11,950 nt of DNA, taken from the NCBI GenBank assembly GCA_007132365.1, contig SLOS01000231.1, positions 1 to 11,950 of the forward strand, read 5' to 3'. The notes under the pieces are model-generated. The model worked only from the letters and a program-made list of their open reading frames with translations. It was not told the DNA's origin and searched no databases. Both the position numbers and the translations under genes were made by a program. Positions 1 through 7,313 of the stretch are shown piece by piece. How positions within the stretch are numbered: position 1 is the stretch's first letter; every line of letters starts with the position of its first letter. Origin of the DNA: Bacteroidales bacterium. GTDB taxonomy: Bacteria; Bacteroidota; Bacteroidia; Bacteroidales; PUMT01.

Positions 1-949
1 AAAGGATCTTTACAAAAATTCCCAGCTGAAGTTTTATGCCGTGAACCTTGCAAAACCTGACATAAACCTTCTTGAGGGTGAGGATGCAGGGCTTATAAAA
101 CTTGATATTGCCGAGGCGGAAAAACATGGCAACCTCAAACACTGTGCATCAGTGTATGATATTGACAATGATCGCATCATCCCCGGAATTGAAAACCCGG
201 GCCCGCGGATAGTCAATTTTGCCAATATACTCAAGTATAATTATATACCACTTGCCAATGCACTTTCTGTTACCCTCGATGTTGTAAAGGAGGCTTTGGG
301 ATGTCCGGTTGAAATTGAATTTGCAGTGGATCTGAACCCCGGCCTGAATGGCCTTCCTTCATTTTATCTTCTGCAGATCAAGCCGCTGTTTGGCAATCAA
401 AGCGATTACAGCATTGATCATGACAAAATAGATAATGATCTTGTTCTGCTGAGGTCCGGTAAAAGCATGGGAAACGGCAGAATTGACAATATTGCAGATA
501 TAGTTTATGTAAAAACCGGGAGTTTTGACAAAATGAAAACCAGGGAGATAGCCTGTGAGATAGAAAAGCTGAATTCGGCAATGATCTGGCAGAAAAGGAA
601 ATATGTCCTGATTGGTCCGGGAAGATGGGGTACCCGTGACCGGTTCATAGGTATTCCGCTGGCATGGCCTCAAATTTCCAATGCTGCCGTTATTGTTGAA
701 ATGAGCATGGAGGGTTTTCCCCTTGATGCATCACTCGGGTCACATTTTTTCCATAACCTTACATCAATGAATGTAGGATATTTTTCGGTCAACCACACCA
801 ACCCGGAGGATTTTGTAAAAGAGGAAATGCTGCTGGAGGGAGAGATTGTTGAAGAGACCGGATTTCTGAGGCATGTAAGGTTCCCGGAGCCGCTTCAGAT
901 TCTTATGGATGGCAGGAAGGGGATGGCATTAATTCTGAAACCGAATTAG
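1..949 (+). CDS. PEP-synthase-like (PPDK ATP-binding domain) protein, 3' part only
   Basis: The reading frame is open from base 2 through the GTG at 41, so the gene starts outside the window and 41 is not its start. About 315 C-terminal residues are visible. They align along their whole length with the end of the next gene's product. The first part (to about residue 117 counted from the GTG) is the end of a PPDK_N/PEP synthase ATP-grasp module, with EIEFAVDL and a closing LLQIKPL. The usual closing motif is LQxRP, so Arg is replaced by Lys here. The remaining 185 or so residues form a domain with IGPGRWG (191-197), IPLAWPQIS and GSHFFHNLTS (233-242). No phosphohistidine domain or PEP-binding TIM barrel follows, so synthesis of PEP from pyruvate cannot be assumed. 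Only 21 bases separate it from its paralog, which suggests co-transcription. The family assignment is firm; the activity is unknown. Confidence 0.85.
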   Translation, partial: KDLYKNSQLKFYAVNLAKPDINLLEGEDAGLIKLDIAEAEKHGNLKHCASVYDIDNDRIIPGIENPGPRIVNFANILKYNYIPLANALSVTLDVVKEALGCPVEIEFAVDLNPGLNGLPSFYLLQIKPLFGNQSDYSIDHDKIDNDLVLLRSGKSMGNGRIDNIADIVYVKTGSFDKMKTREIACEIEKLNSAMIWQKRKYVLIGPGRWGTRDRFIGIPLAWPQISNAAVIVEMSMEGFPLDASLGSHFFHNLTSMNVGYFSVNHTNPEDFVKEEMLLEGEIVEETGFLRHVRFPEPLQILMDGRKGMALILKPN

Positions 950-957
950 TATTTTTG
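950..957 (+). promoter_or_regulatory. Possible -7 element before the receiver/PEP-synthase-like gene
   Basis: TATTTTTG matches the Bacteroidota -7 consensus TAnnTTTG, just after the upstream stop and 13 bases before the ATG at 971. No TTTG sits at -33, and any transcript would have a very short leader. An octamer of this looseness is expected a few times by chance in a window this size, so this is weak. Confidence 0.2.
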
Positions 958-970
958 GTAAAATATAATT

Positions 971-3958
971 ATGGATGGATTGCATCGTCCTATAGACGAA
1001 CTGGACAGCTATAGATTTCAGGATACTTCCTTCAGCCTTCTGATGCAGAAACGCATTCACAGGATTTTGCTGATATGCAGCAACTATGATGCATTTATGC
1101 TTGAAGAGGATGGCCGGATAGATGAGCAGATATTCAACGAATATGTCTCCCTCAACCTCAGTACGCCACCGGTATTTGTAAAGGCCACCGACGGGCCGGA
1201 GGCATTCGTTATACTGAAGGAAGAGAAGGTTGATCTCATTATATCAATGATAAGCATTGGCGGAGATTCTGATGTATTCAGACTTGCAGGTGATATCAAG
1301 TCTGAGTACCCTGATGTGCCGATTGTTGTTTTGACCTACTTTTCCCGCGAGATATCGATGAGGCTGGTAAATGAGGATTTAACGGCAGTGGATTATGTTT
1401 TCTGCTGGCTTGGCAATGCCGACCTTTTGCTCGCCATTATCAAGCTGATAGAAGATTCGATGAATGTCGAGCATGATGTGGAGAAGGGTGGGGTGCAAAC
1501 CATATTACTGGTCGAGAATTCAATAAGGTATATTTCCAGTTACCTGCCTAACCTCTATAAGATCATCCTCAAGCAGTCCCTCGATTTTGCCCGGGAAGCC
1601 CTTAATGCCCATCAGAAGAACCTCCGGATGCGGGGAAGGCCGAAGATACTCCTGGCAACAAACTATGAGGAGGCTCTCTTGCTCTATGAAAAATACAAGC
1701 ATAACCTTCTGGGTGTGATTTCCGACATATCCTATGACCGTAAGGGTAAAAGGGACCATCAGGCCGGGCTCCGGCTGTGTGCGAAGGTAAAGGCAGATGA
1801 TCCGCATATGCCTGTGTTGCTTCAATCGAGCGACAGTGAATACCAGCGTAATGCTGAAGAGCTGCAGGCCGGGTTTATTCATAAATACTCCAAAACCCTC
1901 TCAATAGAGCTGAGGAACTATGTGATCAGGCAGTTCTCCTTTGGAGAGTTCATATTCCGTGATCCGGAAACCCAGCAGGAAGTCTGCCGTGCTGCCGACC
2001 TTCAGGCATTACAGCAGGCTATTCTTGATGTGCCGGAACATGTCCTGGCCTATCATTCAAGCAAGAACCATTTCTCAAAATGGCTGAATGCAAGAGCATT
2101 GTTTCCCATAGCACAGATGTTCAAGTATCTTAAGGTAGAGGATTTCCAGTCGATTGAGGATGTGAGGCGCTATATCTTCACGGCTGTATCAAGTTTCAGA
2201 TCCTCAAAAGGGAGGGGTGTCATTGCTAAATTTGACAAGAACAGTTTTGACGAGTACCTCATGTTTTCCCGGATAGGTGAAGGATCAATAGGAGGTAAGG
2301 CCAGGGGACTGGCTTTTATAAACTCGATACTTAAAAAGAACCGTCTGTTCATTAAATATTCCGATGTCCTGGTAACCATACCCCGTACAGTAGTGTTAAG
2401 CACAGATATCTTTGATGAATTCATGGAGTCCAATGAACTCTACAGGCTCGGGCTGTCTAATGCGAGCGATGAGGAGATACTTCAGCGTTTTGTATCAGCC
2501 AGTCTTCCGGGAAGGTTGCACCAGGACCTGTATGCCTTTATCTCAGTGGTGCGGAATCCGGTTGCAATCCGTTCTTCAAGTAAGCTGGAAGATAGTCATT
2601 ATCAGCCTTTTGCCGGAATTTACTCCACATATATGATTCCGAGGGTGGATGACAGTACATTGATGATCAGGATGCTTACCGATGCCATAAAGTCGGTTTA
2701 TGCATCTGTTTATTTTAAAAGCAGCAAAGCTTATATGACTGCTACTGCAAATGTCATAGACGAGGAAAAAATGGGGATAATCCTGCAGGAAGTTTGCGGA
2801 ACCAGGAGCGGCAATAAATTTTATCCGACTCTTTCCGGTGTGGCACGGTCTGTTAATTTCTATCCCATTGCACCTGAAAAAGCGCAGGATGGCATAGCTA
2901 ACATTGCATTCGGGCTCGGAAAGCTTATTGTGGACGGAGGGATATCCCTGAGGTTTTCTCCAAAGTACCCCAAAAAGGTTTTGCAGCTTTCCTCACCCGA
3001 ACAGGCACTCAGAGAATCACAAAAAAAGTTTTATGCGCTGGATCTGAATGTGGATAGTTTTGTTCCCTCCATTGATGACGGCGTGAATATTCTTAAACTC
3101 CCCATAAGGGAAGCAGCAGGAGAACCATCTTTCAGGCATGCCGGGTCAACTTATGATTATGAATACAACATGATCAGGGAGGGAGTCGACCATCAGGGTA
3201 AGAAGGTTGTCACCTTTTCAAATATCCTTAACCACAATATTTTCCCGCTGGCCGAGATACTCCGTGCGCTGCTTGAAACCGGGCAGCATGAAATGAATAA
3301 TCCCATAGAGATTGAATTTGCCGTTGATCTGGATACACCCAAAGGGCAACCGAAAATTTTCTATTTCCTGCAGATCAGGCCGATTGTCCATGGGGAGCAG
3401 AAGGTGGATGTGAATTTTGATATGATAGAGACAGACAATACCATTGTATATTCAGAATCTGCTCTTGGTTATGGCACTATAACCCACATATCTGACTTTG
3501 TTTATGTTCAGCCTGATAAGTTCAGGGCTTCTGAAAACAAGGATATTGCCCTGGAGATCGAAAAGATCAATGAGATGTTTTTAAAAGAGGGAAGGAACTA
3601 TGTGCTGACAGGTCCCGGCCGATGGGGTTCCAGCGATCCCTGGCTGGGTATCCCGATTAAGTGGCCGCAGATCTCAATGGCAAGGGTGATCATTGAATCC
3701 GGTCTTGAAAATTATCATATTGACCCAAGTCAGGGCACCCATTTCTTTCAGAACCTTACCTCTTTCAGGGTTGGATATTTTACAGTAAATCCGCATTTCA
3801 AAGAAGGGTTTTATGATGTTGACTACCTGAATTCCCAGCCAGCATATTATGAAGACAAGCACGTCAGGCATGTGCGATTTGAACATCCGTTCAAGATACA
3901 GATTGACGGCAGGCAGAACAAGGGAGTCGTATTCAAACCCCGTCCACAGAAAGAGTAA
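971..3958 (+). CDS. Receiver-domain/PEP-synthase-like fusion protein
   Basis: This 995-residue protein has three parts. Residues 29-165 and 175-320 resemble response-regulator receiver domains. The first has Met93 where the phospho-acceptor Asp normally sits (DLIISM) and Trp146 where the conserved Lys is expected. The second keeps Asp252 (GVISD), a Ser at 286-287 and Lys305, but carries a long insert after its first strand. Residues 430-805 are a PPDK_N/PEP synthase ATP-binding module: glycine-rich GSIGGKARGL (438-447), AIRSSSKLEDS (532-542), FGLGKLIVDG (647-656), IEFAVDL (781-787) and LQIRPI (800-805). Residues 806-995 are the C-terminal domain shared with the preceding gene: TGPGRWGSSDPWLGIP (880-895) and GTHFFQNLTS (922-931). 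The HAAI-type phosphohistidine swivel and the PEP-binding barrel of true PEP synthase are absent. Databases are likely to call it PEP synthase or PEP/pyruvate-binding protein. ATP binding is well supported. Signal-controlled phosphotransfer is inference. The ATG at 971 has no clear ribosome-binding site. Confidence 0.87.
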   Translation: MDGLHRPIDELDSYRFQDTSFSLLMQKRIHRILLICSNYDAFMLEEDGRIDEQIFNEYVSLNLSTPPVFVKATDGPEAFVILKEEKVDLIISMISIGGDSDVFRLAGDIKSEYPDVPIVVLTYFSREISMRLVNEDLTAVDYVFCWLGNADLLLAIIKLIEDSMNVEHDVEKGGVQTILLVENSIRYISSYLPNLYKIILKQSLDFAREALNAHQKNLRMRGRPKILLATNYEEALLLYEKYKHNLLGVISDISYDRKGKRDHQAGLRLCAKVKADDPHMPVLLQSSDSEYQRNAEELQAGFIHKYSKTLSIELRNYVIRQFSFGEFIFRDPETQQEVCRAADLQALQQAILDVPEHVLAYHSSKNHFSKWLNARALFPIAQMFKYLKVEDFQSIEDVRRYIFTAVSSFRSSKGRGVIAKFDKNSFDEYLMFSRIGEGSIGGKARGLAFINSILKKNRLFIKYSDVLVTIPRTVVLSTDIFDEFMESNELYRLGLSNASDEEILQRFVSASLPGRLHQDLYAFISVVRNPVAIRSSSKLEDSHYQPFAGIYSTYMIPRVDDSTLMIRMLTDAIKSVYASVYFKSSKAYMTATANVIDEEKMGIILQEVCGTRSGNKFYPTLSGVARSVNFYPIAPEKAQDGIANIAFGLGKLIVDGGISLRFSPKYPKKVLQLSSPEQALRESQKKFYALDLNVDSFVPSIDDGVNILKLPIREAAGEPSFRHAGSTYDYEYNMIREGVDHQGKKVVTFSNILNHNIFPLAEILRALLETGQHEMNNPIEIEFAVDLDTPKGQPKIFYFLQIRPIVHGEQKVDVNFDMIETDNTIVYSESALGYGTITHISDFVYVQPDKFRASENKDIALEIEKINEMFLKEGRNYVLTGPGRWGSSDPWLGIPIKWPQISMARVIIESGLENYHIDPSQGTHFFQNLTSFRVGYFTVNPHFKEGFYDVDYLNSQPAYYEDKHVRHVRFEHPFKIQIDGRQNKGVVFKPRPQKE

Positions 3959-3987
3959 ATAATTGTGATATTACCAAATTCAATTAA

Positions 3988-4398
3988 ATGATGGAAACCA
4001 TCAGGGCCGCTTATAAAGGTCAATTACGTACAGAGGCAATGCATGTACAATCCTCAAAGAGCCTTATTACAGATGCACCCCTTGACAACCAGGGCCGCGG
4101 AGAAGCATTTTCCCCCACCGATCTTCTCGCAACAGCACTTGGTAGCTGTATGCTTACCATCATGGGCATAGCGGGGAGGGAGCATGGATTCAGTATTGAG
4201 GGTACGCGGACCAGCATAACGAAGATCATGGCAGCAAATCCCCGCCGGGTAGCAGAAGTCAGGATAGAGCTGTTTTTCCCTCCCGGTGATTATTGCGAAA
4301 AACATAAAAAGATCATCAGGCAAGCTGCAGAAACCTGCCCCGTAGCACTCAGTCTGCATCCTGAACTCAGACAGACTGTGATATTTAATTTCGGGTAA
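3988..4398 (+). CDS. OsmC/Ohr family protein
   Basis: This 136-residue protein has the usual length and motifs of the OsmC/Ohr superfamily, small dimeric cytoplasmic proteins, many of which reduce organic hydroperoxides with a pair of cysteines. The first redox cysteine is Cys54 in LATALGSCM, after the conserved SPTDLL stretch. The second is Cys117 in AETCPVALSL. An extra Cys103 lies in DYCEKH. It resembles the general OsmC-like (YhfA-type) branch more than Ohr, so the natural substrate is uncertain. It begins 29 bases after the PEP-synthase-like gene on the same strand, with no terminator between, and so is probably co-transcribed. Two ATG codons lie in tandem at 3988 and 3991, and either could be the start. 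The convergent fabD follows after 81 bases. Confidence 0.88.
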   Translation: MMETIRAAYKGQLRTEAMHVQSSKSLITDAPLDNQGRGEAFSPTDLLATALGSCMLTIMGIAGREHGFSIEGTRTSITKIMAANPRRVAEVRIELFFPPGDYCEKHKKIIRQAAETCPVALSLHPELRQTVIFNFG

Positions 4399-4479
4399 AA
4401 CGCCTGATGCAGGATATTTGATGACTGTTTATCAGGTGATTTGGTCCTTCGGCAACTATTTAAGTCCTGCCTTTCACTT

Positions 4480-5367
4480 TTATATCAGGTCTGAAGCACT
4501 GTATGCCTGAACGCTCCGGTCTGCTTTCCTGACAAGCCCCTGCAGTACGTTGCCGGGGCCTACCTCAGTAAATGAAGCGGCTCCGTCTCTTATCATATTT
4601 AACATGGTTTGTGTCCATCTGACAGGAGCAGTAAGCTGGGCTATGAGATTTTCCTTTATAATCGAGGGGTCGGTAACCGACATGGAGGTAACATTCTGAT
4701 ATACCGGACACCGGGGCCTGTTTACCGGTGTATTTTCAATAGCTTTTGCGAGCTCCTCCCTGGCAGGTTTCATCAGTGGCGAATGGAATGCTCCTCCCAC
4801 CATAAGTTTCAGGGCGCGTTTGGCACCTATTTCCTTGAGCTTTTCAACAGCAAGGTCTACACCTTTTATTGATCCTGAAATAACAATTTGACCGGGACAG
4901 TTGTAGTTGGCTGGAACCACCACTTCATCTATGCCTGCACAGGCCTCTTCAACAACCTTGTCATTCAGTCCGATGATGGCAGCCATTGCAGAGGGCTCCG
5001 CTTCACATGCTTTTTGCATTGCACGCGCCCTTGCAGCAACAAGCCTGAGTCCATCCTCAAAGGAGATCGCATTGGTGGCAACCAGTGCTGAAAACTCTCC
5101 CAGCGAATGACCGGCGGTCATGTCAGGTTTAAAATCGTCACCAAGCACGCGGGCAAGCACAACCGAGTGCAGAAAGATTGCAGGCTGGGTTACATTTGTT
5201 TGTTTAAGGTCATCTTCAGAGCCTTCAAACATCTTGTCCGTTATCCGGAACCCGAGTATATCGTTGGCTTTTTCAAAAATCTCTTCAGCGAGTGTAAATC
5301 TGTCAAAGAGCTCTTTCCCCATCCCTGAAAACTGGGCGCCCTGACCTGGAAAAATAAATGCCTTCAT
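4480..5367 (-). CDS. fabD: Malonyl-CoA:acyl-carrier-protein transacylase (FabD)
   Basis: FabD moves malonyl groups from CoA to acyl-carrier protein and so supplies the extender unit for type II fatty acid synthesis in the cytoplasm. The 295-residue length is typical. The N-terminal FPGQGAQFSGMG supplies oxyanion-hole residue Gln11. The nucleophile is Ser88 in AGHSLGEFSAL. The malonyl-carboxylate-binding Arg is Arg113 in the RARAMQ motif. The catalytic His is His195 in GGAFHSPLM. Near the C-terminus come EVGPGNVLQGL and Gln276. All key residues are present, so it should be active. It lies 87 bases downstream of folE on the same strand and could share its transcript. It is not next to fabH, fabG or acpP here, so it stands apart from any fab cluster within view. 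Confidence 0.97.
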   Translation of the reverse strand: MKAFIFPGQGAQFSGMGKELFDRFTLAEEIFEKANDILGFRITDKMFEGSEDDLKQTNVTQPAIFLHSVVLARVLGDDFKPDMTAGHSLGEFSALVATNAISFEDGLRLVAARARAMQKACEAEPSAMAAIIGLNDKVVEEACAGIDEVVVPANYNCPGQIVISGSIKGVDLAVEKLKEIGAKRALKLMVGGAFHSPLMKPAREELAKAIENTPVNRPRCPVYQNVTSMSVTDPSIIKENLIAQLTAPVRWTQTMLNMIRDGAASFTEVGPGNVLQGLVRKADRSVQAYSASDLI

Positions 5368-5454
5368 GATTGATGTCTGTTATTGTTGATGGTCGTTTGA
5401 TAGTGCCTGAAGCGGTTTCGCCAGCACGTGTAATTGACGGAAGGTCAAATTTTA

Positions 5455-6111
5455 TCAGTGAAGCTTGGCTCCTATAAGGTGTATAAATTCTTCCCTGGTT
5501 TGCATCTGATTAAGAAAAATCCCCGTGAATGCGGAGGTGGTTGTCACTGAGTTTTGCTTCTGAATGCCCCTCATCTGCATACACATATGATGTGCTTCTA
5601 TTACAACGGCAACTCCCATGGGATTGAGGGATTCCTGGATACAGTCCCTGATCTGGGTGGTAAGCCTTTCCTGCACCTGAAGCCTCCTTGAAAAAGCATC
5701 CACCACCCTGGCTATTTTACTGAGCCCCGTGATATGCTTAAGCGGTATGTAGGCTACATGAGCCTTTCCGTAAAACGGTATCATATGGTGTTCACACATG
5801 GAATAAAGCTCAATATCCTTTACCAGCACCATCTGCTGATAATCTTCGGTGAACTTTGCCGAGTTGAGAATGTCCATCGGGTTGAGTTTATAACCGTGAG
5901 TCAGGAACTGTATGGCTTTTGCCACGCGAAGGGGTGTCTTCTCAAGACCTTCCCTTTCAAGATCTTCCCTGAGCACTTTTAATATTTCCCGGTAACTGGA
6001 TGCAATTTTTCTGGTGTCCTCAGGATGGAACAGCTCAACTTTGGAATAACCGAACTCTTCGTCTATTGTCCCGTTATCGATTGTTTCTTCAAACTTTTTT
6101 TCAGTTTCCAT
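5455..6111 (-). CDS. folE: GTP cyclohydrolase I (FolE)
   Basis: FolE converts GTP to 7,8-dihydroneopterin triphosphate, the entry step to tetrahydrofolate and, in many bacteria, to queuosine. The protein has 218 residues, with a somewhat variable 30-residue N-terminus before the conserved fold. The zinc ligands are visible: Cys106 and His109 in YSMCEHHMIPFYG, and Cys177 in EAHHMCMQMRG. His175, close to the third ligand, matches the catalytic-His position. LEKTPLRVAKA (56-66), QVQERLTTQI (145-154) and NSVTTTSAFTG (187-197) are further family signatures. The complete metal site marks it as the classical Zn-dependent type IA enzyme. The ATG at 6111 overlaps the end of a doubtful small ORF by 11 bases. 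fabD follows on the same strand. Confidence 0.97.
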   Translation of the reverse strand: METEKKFEETIDNGTIDEEFGYSKVELFHPEDTRKIASSYREILKVLREDLEREGLEKTPLRVAKAIQFLTHGYKLNPMDILNSAKFTEDYQQMVLVKDIELYSMCEHHMIPFYGKAHVAYIPLKHITGLSKIARVVDAFSRRLQVQERLTTQIRDCIQESLNPMGVAVVIEAHHMCMQMRGIQKQNSVTTTSAFTGIFLNQMQTREEFIHLIGAKLH

Positions 6112-6274
6112 AATATTCTACATAATTATTTTCTGTTTCAATAATTTTTATGCAATGAATTTCAATACCAGGCAGCTTAATATGCGGATCAGGCATTTCC
6201 CCAACGGCGGTCGCCATATTTTCAGCCGGGGCCAGCCTGCCTTTCCTAAAATCTACCTGTGTGTCAATGTTCAT
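6101..6274 (-). CDS. Doubtful small ORF upstream of folE
   Basis: From the ATG at 6274 this frame encodes 57 residues and ends in a TGA that overlaps the folE start by 11 bases. The same frame extends 10 codons further upstream to a TTG. I recognise no family. The peptide begins MNIDTQVDFRKG, has no membrane segment and is moderately acidic. The short overlap and a TAnnTTTG -7 match just upstream (6293-6300) are what favour a real, co-transcribed gene. Against it are its small size, lack of motifs, and the chance that the region is simply a leader or the remnant of a decayed gene. Confidence 0.3.
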   Translation of the reverse strand: MNIDTQVDFRKGRLAPAENMATAVGEMPDPHIKLPGIEIHCIKIIETENNYVEYYGN

Positions 6275-6292
6275 ATTATCTTCTTCAAAGGG

Positions 6293-6300
6293 CAAATTTA
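6293..6300 (-). promoter_or_regulatory. folE: Possible -7 promoter element for folE and the small ORF
   Basis: Read on the - strand this is TAAATTTG, an exact match to the Bacteroidota -7 consensus TAnnTTTG. It sits 18 bases upstream of the ATG at 6274 and about 180 bases before folE. No TTTG is found at the matching -33 position, so support is partial. It is the best promoter candidate in the 137-base AT-rich gap between the divergent folE unit and sodA. Confidence 0.35.
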
Positions 6301-6385
6301 ACAAATTTTACAGGTATTTAGGCAGATAATTAACCCGCAATTAAGTAAATCTGATTTTCATTTGAACAATTATATAACAGCTTTG

Positions 6386-6418
6386 TTTGTTATTTTAAAT
6401 TGATCTAAGTAATATTTG
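6386..6418 (+). promoter_or_regulatory. sodA: Possible sodA promoter
   Basis: A TTTG at 6386-6389 lies 21 bases before AATATTTG (6411-6418), which differs from the TAnnTTTG consensus only at its first base. The predicted transcript would start about 15-18 bases before the sodA ATG at 6442. The surrounding sequence is very AT-rich, so chance matches are likely. Confidence 0.35.
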
Positions 6419-6441
6419 TGTAACTTTTAAAAATTTAAATT

Positions 6442-7041
6442 ATGTCATTTAAACTTCCATCACTAAGATACGCATACGACGCACTTGAGCCCCATATTGA
6501 TGCCCGCACTATGGAAATACACCATACAAAACATCATGCTGCATACACCGGTAATCTTAATGCAGCTGTTGAAAATACAGAAATGGCCGGTAAGAGTATC
6601 GAAGATTTAATGAAAGATATCTCGAAATACCCGGTAGCTGTCCGCAACAACGGGGGGGGATTTTATAACCATAACCTTTTCTGGGAGATCATGTCGCCAA
6701 ATGGCGGAGGTGAGCCCTCAGGCGAGCTGGCAGCTGCAATAAAATCTTCTTTTGGTTCTTTTGAGGCCTTCAAAGATGAATTTTCAAAGGCAGCAGCCAC
6801 CCGGTTCGGATCGGGATGGGCCTGGCTGGTCAGGCAGGAGGGAGGTCTGGTTGTAAGCTCCACGCCAAATCAGGATAATCCCCTGATGGATCTCGCAGAG
6901 GTCAAAGGTACACCGATACTTGGCATTGATGTCTGGGAGCATGCATATTATCTGCATTATCAAAACAGACGTCCCGATTACATATCCGCGTTCTGGAACG
7001 TGATCGCATGGGATGAGGTATCAAAGAGATTTAACGCATAA
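6442..7041 (+). CDS. sodA: Superoxide dismutase, Fe/Mn family, cytosolic
   Basis: This enzyme dismutates superoxide to oxygen and hydrogen peroxide. The 199 residues give a complete protein without a signal peptide, beginning FKLPSLRYAYDALEPHIDA, very close to E. coli MnSOD. The metal ligands are His27 (MEIHHTKHH), His77 (FYNHNLFW), Asp163 and His167 (GIDVWEHAYY). Gln144 in STPNQDNPLM and Gly73 are the Mn-type arrangement, since FeSODs carry their active-site Gln elsewhere. Several Bacteroidota SODs of this sort accept either metal, so Mn or cambialistic use are both possible. A strong terminator follows at 7105. It faces an exported paralog encoded on the other strand and shares long stretches of identity with it. 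Confidence 0.96.
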   Translation: MSFKLPSLRYAYDALEPHIDARTMEIHHTKHHAAYTGNLNAAVENTEMAGKSIEDLMKDISKYPVAVRNNGGGFYNHNLFWEIMSPNGGGEPSGELAAAIKSSFGSFEAFKDEFSKAAATRFGSGWAWLVRQEGGLVVSSTPNQDNPLMDLAEVKGTPILGIDVWEHAYYLHYQNRRPDYISAFWNVIAWDEVSKRFNA

Positions 7042-7104
7042 ATGATTTGAGAGTCAATTACTGTCTCTTAATTAAGGTTGGTTTAAGTTGGTTTGGTTGA
7101 AAGA

Positions 7105-7132
7105 AGGCCGGTGATTATTCACCGGCCTTTTT
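7105..7132 (+). terminator. Rho-independent terminator of sodA
   Basis: A perfect 10-base-pair GC-rich stem, AGGCCGGTGA (7105-7114) with TCACCGGCCT (7119-7128), has a 4-base TTAT loop and is followed by a run of five T at 7128-7132. It lies 63 bases after the sodA stop codon. The opposite strand has only a very short T-run, so it should act mainly on + strand transcripts. Confidence 0.88.
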
Positions 7133-7219
7133 AAGTTTGCTGTGCCCTGTGTGTCCGGAATATACCGGGTAGTATCAACAACCTGCAGTAAGTCAGGGTG
7201 CTGGATATAATAGTAACAA

Positions 7220-7249
7220 AACCTGTTGATTCATGTTTGTCAACAGGTT
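7220..7249 (-). terminator. Weaker hairpin, possible terminator of the exported SOD gene
   Basis: A 10-base-pair inverted repeat, AACCTGTTGA (7220-7229) with TCAACAGGTT (7240-7249), has a 10-base loop. On the - strand it ends in TTTTG and lies about 65 bases past the stop codon of the SOD gene at 7314. The T-run is short and partly inside the stem, so termination efficiency is uncertain. Confidence 0.5.
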
Positions 7250-7313
7250 ATTTATTTCTCCCGGTTTTTTTTGACCGGGCTATTAAACCGGGGATTTACA
7301 CGGGAGTAGAAAC

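Noticed and set aside
41..43. GTG at 41 as the start of the first gene
   Set aside because: The frame is open back to base 2 and residues upstream (ending KFYA) align with the paralog, so the gene is truncated by the window edge.
4403..4436. Inverted repeat CCTGAT/ATCAGG between the OsmC-like gene and fabD, as a terminator
   Set aside because: The stem is only 6 base pairs with a 22-base loop, and there is no good T-run on either strand; too weak to call.
7260..7279. CCCGGT/ACCGGG hairpin with a T-rich loop
   Set aside because: The T-run is in the loop and not after the stem, so it does not fit an intrinsic terminator on either strand.
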